Origin: Butyricicoccus_A sp963620595
GTDB taxonomy: Bacteria > Bacillota > Clostridia > Oscillospirales > Butyricicoccaceae
Direction: 5' to 3'
DNA length: 64,000 bases
Assembly: GCA_963620595.1 (NCBI GenBank)
Contig: CAVFAY010000010.1
Span: 1-64,000, forward strand
This document shows, in pieces, positions 23,390 through 32,692 of this stretch; position 1 is the stretch's first letter, and every line of letters begins with the position of its first letter. Both the position numbers and the translations under genes were made by a program. Below the pieces are notes generated by a model, which saw nothing but the letters and a program-made list of their open reading frames with translations, did no database searches and was not told the origin of the DNA.

Positions 23390-24241
23390 TTACTGTTCTG
23401 CCTTAATGGCAGCAAGCTGTGCTTCCGATGCAGCGATTGCTTCATCCCACTGTTCCTTTGTCGGCTGGGAAGAATGTGCGCCGGACGGCTCTGCAAAGGT
23501 TGCGCCCTTGCCCTTGATGGTGTTGAGAATCAAGCAAGTCGGCTGTCCCTTTACCGTGTATGCTTCTGCAATGGCATCGGAAATCTGCTCGACATCATTG
23601 CCATCCTTGACATCAATAACATGCCAACCAAACGCATCGAACTTCGCGCCGATGCCCTTGCCGTGGCTCATGACATCTGCAACCGCACCATCCAGCTGAC
23701 GCTTGTTGTTATCAACAAGGCATACCAGATTGTCGAGCTTGTAATGAGCGGCAAACTGTGCTGCCTCCCAGATCTCGCCCTCATCGCACTCGCCGTCGCC
23801 GACAGCTACGAATACATGATTGGTGTGTCCCTTTACCTTGCTGCCTAGTGCTGCACCGACAGCTTCACTCATACCCTGACCCAAAGAGCCGGTCGTCAGA
23901 TCGACGCCAACCGTCTTGCGGCGGTCGGTATGAGACGGGAAATCCGTTCCCGGCTGGTTCAGTGTATACGCGGATTCCATTGGATAATATCCCTTGAGTC
24001 CGAGTGTTGCGTACATAACCGGGCCGCCATGTCCCTTGGACAGTACAAACCAGTCGCGGTCATCCCAACGCGGATTTTTCGGGTCAATCTTCATCACATC
24101 GCCGTACAGCACAGCCATAGCATCTGCCATAGACATCGAGCCGCCGACATGGCCAAAGCCGCGCGAACCGATGATCTTCAAGGTTTCCAGACGAATCTCC
24201 GCTGCAAACACACGCAGATCATGCAATTTTTGCTTGTTCAT
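23390..24241 (-). CDS. Transketolase N-terminal subunit
   Basis: The 283-residue product starts at ATG 24241 (AGGAG upstream). It is the thiamine-diphosphate-binding half of transketolase: IGSRGFGHVGGSMSMADAMAVLYGDVM, LSKGHGGPVMYATLGLKGYYP, DLTTGSLGQGMSEAVGAALG, and the cofactor motif GDGECDEGEIWEAAQFA...VDNN. Together with the next gene it makes a complete two-subunit enzyme transferring two-carbon units between sugars. The 26-base spacing on one side and 14 on the other supports one transcript with the Gfo/Idh-type gene upstream. Confidence 0.85.
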   Translation of the reverse strand: MNKQKLHDLRVFAAEIRLETLKIIGSRGFGHVGGSMSMADAMAVLYGDVMKIDPKNPRWDDRDWFVLSKGHGGPVMYATLGLKGYYPMESAYTLNQPGTDFPSHTDRRKTVGVDLTTGSLGQGMSEAVGAALGSKVKGHTNHVFVAVGDGECDEGEIWEAAQFAAHYKLDNLVCLVDNNKRQLDGAVADVMSHGKGIGAKFDAFGWHVIDVKDGNDVEQISDAIAEAYTVKGQPTCLILNTIKGKGATFAEPSGAHSSQPTKEQWDEAIAASEAQLAAIKAEQ

Positions 24242-24266
24242 AGTGTTCTCCTGTCTTTGTCTTGAA

Positions 24267-25274
24267 TTATTTGTCCAACTGTTCCTCATAAGCTTCGAGA
24301 ATCATCTCTGCCAGCTTGACGGCACCCGTGCAGTCTGCCGCTGTAGCACTCTGCGATTGCTCTCCCGCCTGTACTTCATTGACAAACTGCTGTAACTCCT
24401 GATAGTATGCTTCGCCCCAGCGGTCAAGATAATGATCGATGCATTCGTGCACCTCTCCCTGACCGGTGAACTGTGTCACCCGTGCTCTGCGCGGCGATTC
24501 ACAGATACGAAGCGTACCCTTTGTGCCGATAATTTCGCTCTCTACATGAGATCCATGCGGTGCCGTGCGTCCGCAGTAGAAAAAGGCTGCCGCGTTGTTG
24601 TCGAACTTGACGAGGGAAAATCCATTGTCTACATCATGATTTTTTGCAAAGCCATCGAATACATAAGCGCCGCCGCAGGCAAACGCCTGTTTGGGTTCTG
24701 CGCCAAGCAGCCAGCGCGCCAGATCATAGTCGTGCACGCCCATATCGACAAACCATTTGCCGTTGGCCTCTGCCCGCGCCACTTGTGCTTCACCCTGCCA
24801 GATTGGGTCTAAGCTGTAGCCACGGAAGAAGATCGGTGCGCCAATCTCCCCTGCTTCAATTCGGCGTTTGGCATCCGCATACGATGCGTCAAACCGCCGC
24901 ATAAATCCAACTGCAAATATTTTTCCGTTCTGTGCTGCCAAGCGTTCGATTTCTGCACATTCTGCCGCATTCATTCCTGTCGGCTTCTCAATAAAGATGT
25001 GCAGACCCTTCTCGACTGCCATGCGAACATGCTCCAAATGTACATTGGTTGGCGAGATAATTGCCACTGCATCCAGCTGTGCCTTGTCCAGCATTTCTGC
25101 AAAATCCGTATAGGTCTCCGGTGTTTCCCAATCGCGCCGCACTTCATCCAGCTTGGACTGGGTGCGTGTGCACACAGCTGCCAGCTGTGCATTCGGAATC
25201 CGATACATCAAATTTTCTGCATGAACCTTACCCAGCGGTCCAAGACCGACTAAACCAACGCGAACCTTTTTCAT
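24267..25274 (-). CDS. Gfo/Idh/MocA oxidoreductase, inositol-dehydrogenase-like
   Basis: 335 residues with Rossmann motif GLVGLGPLGKVH (7-18), EKP with Lys97, and VDMGVHDYDLARW carrying Asp177 and His181, so the active-site residues of inositol dehydrogenases are kept. It is only distantly similar to the IolG at 19776. Such second copies oxidise scyllo-inositol, D-chiro-inositol or other cyclitols and sugars; the substrate cannot be read from sequence. It starts 11 bases after the 4-hydroxybutyryl-CoA dehydratase stop, and its AAGGAG overlaps that stop, so they are in one operon. Confidence 0.75.
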   Translation of the reverse strand: MKKVRVGLVGLGPLGKVHAENLMYRIPNAQLAAVCTRTQSKLDEVRRDWETPETYTDFAEMLDKAQLDAVAIISPTNVHLEHVRMAVEKGLHIFIEKPTGMNAAECAEIERLAAQNGKIFAVGFMRRFDASYADAKRRIEAGEIGAPIFFRGYSLDPIWQGEAQVARAEANGKWFVDMGVHDYDLARWLLGAEPKQAFACGGAYVFDGFAKNHDVDNGFSLVKFDNNAAAFFYCGRTAPHGSHVESEIIGTKGTLRICESPRRARVTQFTGQGEVHECIDHYLDRWGEAYYQELQQFVNEVQAGEQSQSATAADCTGAVKLAEMILEAYEEQLDK

Positions 25275-25284
25275 CTCAATCTCC

Positions 25285-26730
25285 TTAGTCGATGCGAGCG
25301 ATAGCCTTTGCCAGCTTTTTCTTCATCTCAATGTTGCCCTGACGAGCGATCATGATGCGCTGAGCCTGTGGAGAGCCTGCACCGTGCATGGACTCCGGCA
25401 GATAACCAACAGCTGCGGTACCCATCGTCATGTTTTCAATCAGGCGCAGAACACGCATACGATCCTCTGTCGGAACAGAAGCAACGCCCTTCAGATACTT
25501 TTCGATGTAATCATGCGTCTCCGGATTGCGATAATCTGCCTCAGATGGCTGCGTTACCATCAGGCCGCCAGCCAGATCCTGTGCCAGACGCGCAATGTCA
25601 TACGGGAAACGGGTGACGTTCTGCTTGCAGACGTTAGCCAGCAGCAAATCAATCAGATAGTTGCCGGACTTTGTTGGTGCACCCTGAGAGGAACATGCAA
25701 TGCCGCAGGCATACAATGTTTCGTTCAGATGCGTCATCTCAATGATCTTGTCCTTGACATGAGATGCCTTCGCGCAGCCTGCCATCTCAACTGCCAGCTG
25801 CGTAGCGCCAATCAGAACATCGCCTACGCCAACCTTGCAGCCGCCGTAAGACTGACGATGATAACCAGCGAAACGCTCTACCATCATACCGGCGAATGCG
25901 GTCTCGCCATTCAGGAAGATCATATCATTCGGGATAAATACGCGGTCAAAGATAACCAGTACTTCGTGTCCGCCGTACTGCTTGTTGCCGACATCAATAT
26001 CGTTGTACTCTTCGGTCTTACGTGTATCGCAGGACTGACGACCCAGAATCAGCGTGATGCCTTCTGCATCGGTCGGGCACGCGAAGGAAATCGCATAATC
26101 TTCATCGCCCTCACGCATCGAAATAGTCGGCATAACCAGAACATAATGGCTGTTCAGATAACCGGTCTGATGTGCCTTTGCACCGGTAACGTATACACCG
26201 TCCGGCGTGCGCTCTACGACATGCAGGAACAGATCCGGATCAGCCTGCTTGGACGGAGACAGTCCACGGTCACCCTTTACGTCGGTCATTGCGCCGTCTA
26301 CTGCCAAATCTTCGTCCTGAACCATCGTCCAGAACTTCTTAAAGTTCTCATGATACTTGGTGCCACATGCTTCATCGGTCTCATAGGTGGTAGAATAAAC
26401 AGCATTTGCTGCGTCCATACCTACACAGCGCTGGAAGCAAGCTGCGGTCTTCTGACCAAGCAGACGCTGCATCTTTACCTTCTTAATCAGGTCATCGGTG
26501 GACTGATGCAGATGGGTAAAACGGTTTACCTTCTTGCCGGTCAGATTCGAAGTTGCTGTCATCAGATCTTCGTACTGCGGATCCTCTGCCAGCTCATAGG
26601 TTGCTGCAAACGAATTCAGGGACGGACGAACAATCGGATCGTCCACAACATTTTCTACTCGCTTGCCGAAGCGATACAGCTTCAAGTGCAGCTTGCGCAG
26701 AGATTCGATGTACTGTTCTTTGGTCATCAT
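25285..26730 (-). CDS. abfD: 4-hydroxybutyryl-CoA dehydratase / vinylacetyl-CoA isomerase
   Basis: 481 residues aligning throughout with Clostridium aminobutyricum AbfD as I remember it. The [4Fe-4S] ligands are present as Cys98, Cys102 (CFQRC), His291 and Cys298 (GYHRQSYGGC), one off from Cys99, Cys103, His292 and Cys299 of that enzyme, and NRF, HQTG and ESMHGAGSPQAQR are kept. The FAD- and iron-sulfur-dependent radical enzyme turns 4-hydroxybutyryl-CoA into crotonyl-CoA, feeding butyrate formation. It follows the matching CoA-transferase by 42 bases. The neighbours downstream (inositol-dehydrogenase-like, transketolase) are not part of the known 4-hydroxybutyrate pathway. Confidence 0.9.
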   Translation of the reverse strand: MMTKEQYIESLRKLHLKLYRFGKRVENVVDDPIVRPSLNSFAATYELAEDPQYEDLMTATSNLTGKKVNRFTHLHQSTDDLIKKVKMQRLLGQKTAACFQRCVGMDAANAVYSTTYETDEACGTKYHENFKKFWTMVQDEDLAVDGAMTDVKGDRGLSPSKQADPDLFLHVVERTPDGVYVTGAKAHQTGYLNSHYVLVMPTISMREGDEDYAISFACPTDAEGITLILGRQSCDTRKTEEYNDIDVGNKQYGGHEVLVIFDRVFIPNDMIFLNGETAFAGMMVERFAGYHRQSYGGCKVGVGDVLIGATQLAVEMAGCAKASHVKDKIIEMTHLNETLYACGIACSSQGAPTKSGNYLIDLLLANVCKQNVTRFPYDIARLAQDLAGGLMVTQPSEADYRNPETHDYIEKYLKGVASVPTEDRMRVLRLIENMTMGTAAVGYLPESMHGAGSPQAQRIMIARQGNIEMKKKLAKAIARID

Positions 26731-26772
26731 AATAGATTCCTTCTTTCTGCTCTTTACTATCGTATTTATGTT

Positions 26773-28080
26773 TTACACTTCCAGCGTTTCGCCGAAGCGC
26801 TTTGCATACTCTTCTGCCAGCTCTGCACGGAACTTCGGATGTGCAATGGCAATCAGACGCTTTGCACGCTCGCGCAGAGTTTGTCCGCGCAGCTGTGCCA
26901 CGCCGTACTCTGTTACAATGTAATTGACATCACAGCGGCTTGTGGTAACCGGACCTCCGGTAGTAATAGTCGTAACAATCTTAGATTCCGATTCATCCTT
27001 TGTCGTGGAATGCAGAGCGATAATCGAACGGCCTCCCTTGGACAGGTTTGCACCGCGTACAAAGTCCATCTGACCACCGATACCGGAAATCTGCTTTAGA
27101 CCGATTGCTTCTGCACATACCTGACCCTGCAGGTCAACCTGTACACAGGAGTTGATGGAAACCACGTTGTTATTCTGCGAAATAATCGCCGGATTATTGC
27201 AGACATCAACCGGCATCATCTGAATCATTGGATTGTTATTCACAAAATCATACAGCTTGCGGCTACCCATCAGGAAGGTGACACAGGCACGGCCGACATC
27301 GCGCTGCTTGCGCGAACCATTGATAACGCCCTTCTCAAACAACGGCAGCACGCCGTCCGAGAACATCTCGGAATGCAGTCCCAAATCCTTCTTATCGCCG
27401 AGGAAGGAGCAAACAGCATCCGGCACTGCGCCAATGCCAAGCTGGAGACAATCTCCGTCATGTACCAAATCCGCAATATACTTGCCGATCTTCTTGTCTT
27501 CCTCTGTGATGCGCGGCGGCTTTGCCTCCGGCAGCGGCTCCCAAGACAGCAGGAAACCATCAATGTCTGTAACGTGAATAAAGCTCTCGCCAAAGGTTCG
27601 CGGCATATTCGGATTAACCTCTGCGATCACGGTCTTTGCGGACTTCGCAGCCTGCCAACCGTAGTCGCACGACAGACCAATGGAAACATATCCGCGCTCA
27701 TCCGGAGGCGAGCAAGTAAATGCAAAAACATCGATCGGCAATTCTCCGTTGCGGAACATGTGCGGTACATCGGAAAAGAACGCCGGTGTATAATCTGCAC
27801 GGTTTTCTGCAATAGCCTTGCGGGCCGGTCCGCCGACAAACAGTGCATTATGGCGGAAATGCTCTTCCATGCCCGGCTGCAAATACTCACCGGAGCCAAG
27901 GTATACCATGTGCGCAACCTCGACATTGTGGAACTGTTCTGCCATCTGTGCCATCGTGCGCTGGAAGATGATCGGCTCGCCAACGGCATGACCGAATACC
28001 ACACGGTCTCCGTCTTTGATAACGGACACAGCATCTTCCGGTTTCATCGTATGTTCTTTATAATACGTTCTCCAATCCAT
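26773..28080 (-). CDS. abfT: 4-hydroxybutyrate CoA-transferase
   Basis: 435-residue member of the acetyl-CoA hydrolase/transferase family. The catalytic Glu238 is in GLHSEMFSDG, at the same position as in the Clostridium aminobutyricum enzyme, and VGEPIIF, FTCSPPDERGYVSIG, GIGAVPDAV, GGQMDFVRGA and GVAQLRGQTLRERA are all present. It moves CoA from acetyl-CoA or butyryl-CoA to 4-hydroxybutyrate, giving the dehydratase its substrate. First gene of the leftward operon; promoter in the 330-base gap upstream. A relative acting on another hydroxyacid is possible. Confidence 0.85.
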   Translation of the reverse strand: MDWRTYYKEHTMKPEDAVSVIKDGDRVVFGHAVGEPIIFQRTMAQMAEQFHNVEVAHMVYLGSGEYLQPGMEEHFRHNALFVGGPARKAIAENRADYTPAFFSDVPHMFRNGELPIDVFAFTCSPPDERGYVSIGLSCDYGWQAAKSAKTVIAEVNPNMPRTFGESFIHVTDIDGFLLSWEPLPEAKPPRITEEDKKIGKYIADLVHDGDCLQLGIGAVPDAVCSFLGDKKDLGLHSEMFSDGVLPLFEKGVINGSRKQRDVGRACVTFLMGSRKLYDFVNNNPMIQMMPVDVCNNPAIISQNNNVVSINSCVQVDLQGQVCAEAIGLKQISGIGGQMDFVRGANLSKGGRSIIALHSTTKDESESKIVTTITTGGPVTTSRCDVNYIVTEYGVAQLRGQTLRERAKRLIAIAHPKFRAELAEEYAKRFGETLEV

Positions 28081-28361
28081 GCTTGATCTCTCCTTATTTC
28101 ATCGTATTTCCTTATTTTGTGTTCCTGTTTTATTGGTTTCAGTGTACCATTTTCACCAAAAACATTCTTTCAACTTCTTGTTTTTTCACATTTCAGACAA
28201 AACCATCGTGTTTTTTATATATCCTTGCTTTTATTTTTTGTGGTTTTCCGCTCAAATACAATTTTTTTGCGTATTCTTGCTTCGCTTTCTTCCAGCATTT
28301 CTCGAAAAAAATTGCGTAATTTCTCTTATATCCTGCGAAAGCCAATTTTTACACGCAAAAA
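28081..28361 (-). promoter_or_regulatory. Intergenic region with the CoA-transferase operon promoter
   Basis: On the minus strand an extended -10 TGgTACACT lies at 28141-28149, about 60 bases before the abfT start; no good -35 at 17 bases. The rest of the gap is T-rich on the plus strand with no convincing gene. Confidence 0.4.
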
Positions 28362-28388
28362 AGCCGCTGCTTTATACCAAACAGCGGC
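28362..28388 (-). terminator. Terminator after the TetR gene
   Basis: AGCCGCTG / CAGCGGCT with an 12-base loop, followed on the minus strand by six T residues, 24 bases past the TetR stop. Confidence 0.7.
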
Positions 28389-28411
28389 TCTTGTATTCAT
28401 ATTTTTCCTAT

Positions 28412-28975
28412 TTATAGTGAAAACGCAAGAATAAATTTTTCAAATCCCTGCATTGCTTGCTGCGGACTCATGTTCTCTCCGGAAGTAAACCATCTGCGCA
28501 GCAGCGCAACAATCCCGCCAGCATAAAATGTTGCAATAACTGTAGGTGCTGCCGGATATGCCTTCTTGCTGTCTTGCAAATATTTCAAAATGTTATCATA
28601 GATTTCGTCAGAAAATCCGTCTATGAGCACACAGGCATCTTCACTTTTGACGATGCTTGTTACAATCATCTTATGCATGATAAAGAAATCGATACTTCTA
28701 TGAAACCAATATAAACAGTGCTGCTGCAACGATTCATCCGCCGTACAATCAGGATATGTCTGCATAAATGCTCTGCGCGTCTGCTGGATAAAAAATCTCC
28801 AAAAATCATATTTATCATAAAAATGCTTATAAAAAGTTGCACGGCGTACCATAGCACGATCGCACAGCTCCTGTACGGTCACGGCATCAAACCGTTTTTC
28901 CTCCAGCAGTTCCATCAGTGCAGCACATAATGCTTTTTGCGTTTTAATCACACGAAGATCGGTTTTATTCTTCAT
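28412..28975 (-). CDS. TetR-family transcriptional regulator
   Basis: From ATG 28975 (GGGGA upstream) the 187-residue product has the TetR helix-turn-helix at about residues 8-52: LRVIKTQKALCAALMELLEEKRFDAVTVQELCDRAMVRRATFYKHFYDKYDFW. The remainder is helical, with a TetR_C-like ligand pocket ending in a FYAGGIVALLRRWFTSGE pattern. It is divergent from the MMPL-type transporter gene, 173 bases apart, so repression of that exporter is likely. The region between holds TGTCAATTAAA at 29021-29031 and 29104-29114, candidate operator half-sites. Confidence 0.8.
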   Translation of the reverse strand: MKNKTDLRVIKTQKALCAALMELLEEKRFDAVTVQELCDRAMVRRATFYKHFYDKYDFWRFFIQQTRRAFMQTYPDCTADESLQQHCLYWFHRSIDFFIMHKMIVTSIVKSEDACVLIDGFSDEIYDNILKYLQDSKKAYPAAPTVIATFYAGGIVALLRRWFTSGENMSPQQAMQGFEKFILAFSL

Positions 28976-29020
28976 ATCGTTCCCCTTTTCCATTCGATCG
29001 AGAGACAAATTGCGTGCATT

Positions 29021-29114
29021 TGTCAATTAAATATCATATGTAATAAAATGTACGTTGCAAATGCTCCGTCTATTTTCTATTATTATAATCAAAAATATAC
29101 AGATGTCAATTAAA
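29021..29114 (+). promoter_or_regulatory. MMPL promoter flanked by direct repeats
   Basis: TTGCAA (29055-29060) and TATTAT (29078-29083) are 17 bases apart and point to the MMPL gene. TGTCAATTAAA occurs exactly at 29021-29031 and 29104-29114, on both sides of the promoter, and may be where the divergent TetR protein binds. Confidence 0.5.
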
Positions 29115-29148
29115 ATACATTTGTTTCTGATGAAAGGATCTATGAGGC

Positions 29149-31194
29149 ATGAATCGATTCTATGAAAAGGTCATTCGGTATCGCGCTGTGATTATGGCCG
29201 TTTTTCTCGCCGTTACCATTGGATGTATCTATTGCCGGCAGTTTATTTCTGTCAATTATGACATGAATGATTACCTTCCGGAAGATACGCCTTCCACCGT
29301 TGCTCTGGATGTCATGGATGACGAATTTGACGGCGAAATTCCGAATGCTCGTGTCATGATTCAAAACGTGACGATTGCGCAAGCGTTGGATTACAAAGAA
29401 AAGCTAAAAGCTGCCGATGGTGTCAGCGCAGTCTCTTGGCTAGACGATCATGTGCCGATTACTATCCCATTTGAAATGATGGATGAAGATACGCTAGATA
29501 CGTATTATAAAGACAACAACGCATTATTTTCCGTTACGATTCAAGAAGATGCCATCAACGATGCTGTTCCGGCCATTCGTGAAATTATTGGAGACGATAA
29601 TGCAATGACCGGTTCTGCCGTCAGCACAGCTGTTGCTACTCAGAGCACCGTTGAGGAAGTCAAGATCATTGCAATCTGCGCCGTAATCATTGTATTTTTG
29701 ATTCTGATTTTATCCACAACCTCTTGGGTCGAACCCTTTATTGTTTTGTTCGGTCTCGGTGTAGCGATTGCCATCAACGCAGGCTCTAATTTAATTTTTG
29801 GTGAGATCTCCTTTGTGACAAACGCCGCAGGCAATATCTTGCAGCTCGCCGTGTCCCTAGACTATTCTATCTTTCTCATCCATCGTTTTGCTCAGTGCAA
29901 GCAAACACAGTCAGACTCCAAACGCGCCATGCAGGATGCCTTGGTACAATCTACTCCTTCTATTTTGTCCAGCGGTCTTACAACCGTAATCGGATTTCTC
30001 TCCCTGTGTCTTATGCGTTTCCGCATTGGTCCAGACCTTGGCTTAGCACTCGCAAAAGGCGTTGCCATCAGCTTAATCGCTGTCTTTTTATTTATGCCTG
30101 GTGTCATTTTGCTCACATACCCGCTGATTGAAAAGACATCGCACCGACCATTTCTTCCATCCTTTCAAAAATTCGGCAAAATGATCCGCCGCAGTTGTAT
30201 TCCATTGGTATGTGTGTTCGTTCTTCTGATCGTACCGTCTTATTTAGCAAGCACGCACAACGATTACTATTATGGTTCTTCTCATATTTTCGGTGCAGGC
30301 ACGCAGTACGGCGATGACACGACAAAAATCGAAACAACCTTCGGAGAAAATGACAATTACGTTCTCATGATACCCAGAGGAAATGATGCAGCAGAGCGTA
30401 AACTGACAACTCAATTAAAAAATATGGATCCTATCACATCTGTCACATCTTTGACTGGTTTTTTGGGGGCTTCCGTTCCGGTTGATATGTACCCGACCGA
30501 ACTGACAGATCAATTGGAATCTGAGCATTATCACCGTATGGTACTGTCCGTGCAAGTCCCATACGAAGGCGAAGAGACCAATGCGCTTATCGAAAATATC
30601 CGGAATACAGCACAAAAATATTATCCGGATTCCTATTATTTAGCGGGCGCAGGCGTCAGCACATACGATCTGATGAACACGGTCACAGCGGATATGGCCA
30701 AGGTAAACCTGTTGGCAATCGGCGCAGTATTTGTTGTTTTGTTGTTCACCATGCGTTCTGTGGTACTTTCAATTGCCCTCGTACTGACAATCGAGACTGC
30801 TGTATGGATCAATCTTGCTATTCCGTATTTTATGGGAACACCTTTGTTCTATATCGCATATCTCATCATCAGTTCCATTCAGCTGGGCGCAACAGTGGAC
30901 TATGCCATCCTGCTGACAGAACGATACAAAGAAGTAAGAATGCAATATAACAAGCGAGACAGTATCATACAAACCATTTCTCATGTCACCGCATCTATTC
31001 TGACTTCTGGCATCACACTTGTCGTCGTTGGCTTCCTTCTCGGCAAGGTCTCTACACATGGCTTACTATCTCAGTTAGGTTATCTCATCGGCAGAGGCAC
31101 GATTTGTTCACTAATCTGCGTTTTGTTTGTCTTGCCAGGTCTATTGTATCTGACGAATCGTTTATTTATCAAAACAAAGGGCACCGGTTCATAA
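29149..31194 (+). CDS. MMPL/RND-superfamily membrane exporter
   Basis: 681 residues in two similar halves. Each half has one membrane helix, an outer loop domain and a five-helix block (about 12-32, 165-320 and 340-360, 510-670). AGNILQLAVSLDYSIFLIHRF and SIQLGATVDYAILLTERYKE carry the conserved Asp-Tyr pairs of MMPL proteins needed for proton relay. Such proteins export lipids, surfactants or drugs; the TetR regulator next door suggests inducible efflux. AAAGGA precedes the ATG. A hairpin overlapping the stop codon ends the transcript. Confidence 0.85.
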   Translation: MNRFYEKVIRYRAVIMAVFLAVTIGCIYCRQFISVNYDMNDYLPEDTPSTVALDVMDDEFDGEIPNARVMIQNVTIAQALDYKEKLKAADGVSAVSWLDDHVPITIPFEMMDEDTLDTYYKDNNALFSVTIQEDAINDAVPAIREIIGDDNAMTGSAVSTAVATQSTVEEVKIIAICAVIIVFLILILSTTSWVEPFIVLFGLGVAIAINAGSNLIFGEISFVTNAAGNILQLAVSLDYSIFLIHRFAQCKQTQSDSKRAMQDALVQSTPSILSSGLTTVIGFLSLCLMRFRIGPDLGLALAKGVAISLIAVFLFMPGVILLTYPLIEKTSHRPFLPSFQKFGKMIRRSCIPLVCVFVLLIVPSYLASTHNDYYYGSSHIFGAGTQYGDDTTKIETTFGENDNYVLMIPRGNDAAERKLTTQLKNMDPITSVTSLTGFLGASVPVDMYPTELTDQLESEHYHRMVLSVQVPYEGEETNALIENIRNTAQKYYPDSYYLAGAGVSTYDLMNTVTADMAKVNLLAIGAVFVVLLFTMRSVVLSIALVLTIETAVWINLAIPYFMGTPLFYIAYLIISSIQLGATVDYAILLTERYKEVRMQYNKRDSIIQTISHVTASILTSGITLVVVGFLLGKVSTHGLLSQLGYLIGRGTICSLICVLFVLPGLLYLTNRLFIKTKGTGS

Positions 31195-31204
31195 ACCGAT
31201 GCCC
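31179..31204. terminator. Terminator overlapping the MMPL stop codon
   Basis: GGGCACCGGTT / AACCGATGCCC (one mismatch), loop CATA. It includes the TAA of the MMPL gene and faces the convergent HAD gene 17 bases further on. Confidence 0.6.
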
Positions 31205-31220
31205 TAAACTCATTTATGAC

Positions 31221-31871
31221 TTATATTTCTTGATTCGTAATTGCATGCATGGCATCTAACAAGCTCGGATAAATACCCATACACAATTGCTCCAGCTGTG
31301 CATTTGGCGGCGTCAAATCCGGAATCATAACCGTTGCGCAGCCTGCTGCTGCGCCGGCACGAATGCCGTTGGTTCCGTCCTCAAATACATAACAGTCCTC
31401 CGGCGCACATCCGATTTGCCGTGCTGCCAGCAAAAAAATATCCGGTGCTGGCTTGCCGTGTTCTACTTGATCTCCACTGACAACCGCATCAAAATAGGAA
31501 AGAATGCCAACTTTATCCAGATTGTTCTTTACTGTTTCCCGCTTCGAGCTGCTTGCAACAGCGAGTTTTACACCGCGCTGCTTGAAATACTGTAAGATTT
31601 CAGAAACACCGGTTTTTATCGGCACATGGGTCTGTAGTTCCCGTTCTACGCGCAGAATACAATCCGCTACAAATGCCTTCGCATCCACCTGTGGATAATA
31701 TTGCAGAATAATTTCCTGCATATGCATCCCGCTTGAACCGCATACTGCCCGTGGAAAATCTGGATTGTGTACTAAGTCAAACTGCTCTGCGGATTTTTTC
31801 CAACTGTCCTGATACATGCGTTCTGTATCTAACAGCAAGCCATCCATATCAAAAATTGCGCCTTGTTTCAT
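31221..31871 (-). CDS. HAD-family phosphatase, beta-phosphoglucomutase-like
   Basis: ATG 31871 has GAGGAA upstream and gives 216 residues starting MKQGAIFDMDGLLLDTERMYQDSW, the HAD nucleophile motif DxD(G). Further motifs: VAVASSSKR (motif II, Ser), and VFEDGTNGIRAGAAAGC (motifs III/IV with two acidic residues). The helical cap between them marks subclass IA, as in beta-phosphoglucomutase and sugar-phosphate phosphatases. The substrate is open. Single gene between convergent neighbours; 75 bases downstream of the carboxymuconolactone-type gene. Confidence 0.8.
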   Translation of the reverse strand: MKQGAIFDMDGLLLDTERMYQDSWKKSAEQFDLVHNPDFPRAVCGSSGMHMQEIILQYYPQVDAKAFVADCILRVERELQTHVPIKTGVSEILQYFKQRGVKLAVASSSKRETVKNNLDKVGILSYFDAVVSGDQVEHGKPAPDIFLLAARQIGCAPEDCYVFEDGTNGIRAGAAAGCATVMIPDLTPPNAQLEQLCMGIYPSLLDAMHAITNQEI

Positions 31872-31945
31872 GATATATTCCTCATTTCCCAGTGATGTCA
31901 TACGCAGTATATCACAAAACACAGCAATTTCCAACCGAAAACATG

Positions 31946-32692
31946 TTATGCTTCCAGACCGTTATATACCTCGTCAGTCACTGCTTCCAGCCATTCATTC
32001 GAAGTCTCTTCACCCGGGCATTCCACTGCCAGATGGCTAAACCAGCTGCCAGCCTTTGCGCCGTGCCAGTGCTTGACTTCTGCCGGAATTGTTACTACAT
32101 CGCCTGACTTCAAACTCTGTGCCGGTTTTCCTTCTTCCTGATACCATCCTTCGCCATCAACGCAAATGAGAATCTGACCGCCACCAGACTTTGCATGATG
32201 AACGTGCCAGTTATTGCGGCAGCCCGGCTCAAAGGTAACATTTGCGATAAATACCGAAGCGGTCTTCGGATCTGTCAGCGGCTTTAAGTAGCTGTTGCCG
32301 ATGAAATACTTTGCATATGCGGTATTCGGCTCACCCTGTCCAAAGAATCCGCCATGCTCTTCCGAACCGCAGTCGTCTGCATACACTTCCTTTGCCATGT
32401 TAAATGCAGCCCATGCATTCGGCCAGCCTGCATAAAACGCAACATGCGTCAAAATTTCTGCCATCTCCGTCTTGGTGACACCATTTGTGCGCGCGGTCAT
32501 CAGATGATATTTCAAGGAATTATCCACAATTCCCTTGCTAATGAGCGATGTAACGGTTACAATCGAGCGGGTCTTGAGAGACAGCTTGTCTTCCCTCGAC
32601 CAAACCTCGCCAAACAAAATATCATCGTTGAGCTGCGCAAATTTCGGCGCAAAATCATTCAGAGCATCTCTGCCCGCCGTCTGCTTTACCAT
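31946..32692 (-). CDS. Carboxymuconolactone decarboxylase-cupin fusion protein
   Basis: 248 residues; the ATG at 32692 has GGAGGT nine bases upstream. Residues 15-105 are a carboxymuconolactone-decarboxylase (AhpD-like) domain with RSIVTVTSLISKGI and HLMTARTNGVTKTEMAEILTHVAFYAGWPNA; the CxxC of the peroxidase AhpD is absent. Residues 140-240 are a cupin with the metal-binding NNWHVHHAKSGGGQILI and HWHG. Such fusions are common in Clostridia with unknown substrate. The gene is divergent from a MerR regulator and its promoter has the 19-base spacer that MerR proteins act on, so it is the regulator's direct target (inference). Confidence 0.8.
   Translation of the reverse strand: MVKQTAGRDALNDFAPKFAQLNDDILFGEVWSREDKLSLKTRSIVTVTSLISKGIVDNSLKYHLMTARTNGVTKTEMAEILTHVAFYAGWPNAWAAFNMAKEVYADDCGSEEHGGFFGQGEPNTAYAKYFIGNSYLKPLTDPKTASVFIANVTFEPGCRNNWHVHHAKSGGGQILICVDGEGWYQEEGKPAQSLKSGDVVTIPAEVKHWHGAKAGSWFSHLAVECPGEETSNEWLEAVTDEVYNGLEA

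Noticed and set aside
22302..23699. Open frame (465 codons) opposite the transketolase genes
   Set aside because: Shadow of the transketolase subunits; no start signal and no domain.
25384..27099. Long open frame (571 codons) opposite the dehydratase and CoA-transferase genes
   Set aside because: Antisense to two enzymes with conserved active sites; sequence is low in protein-like pattern.
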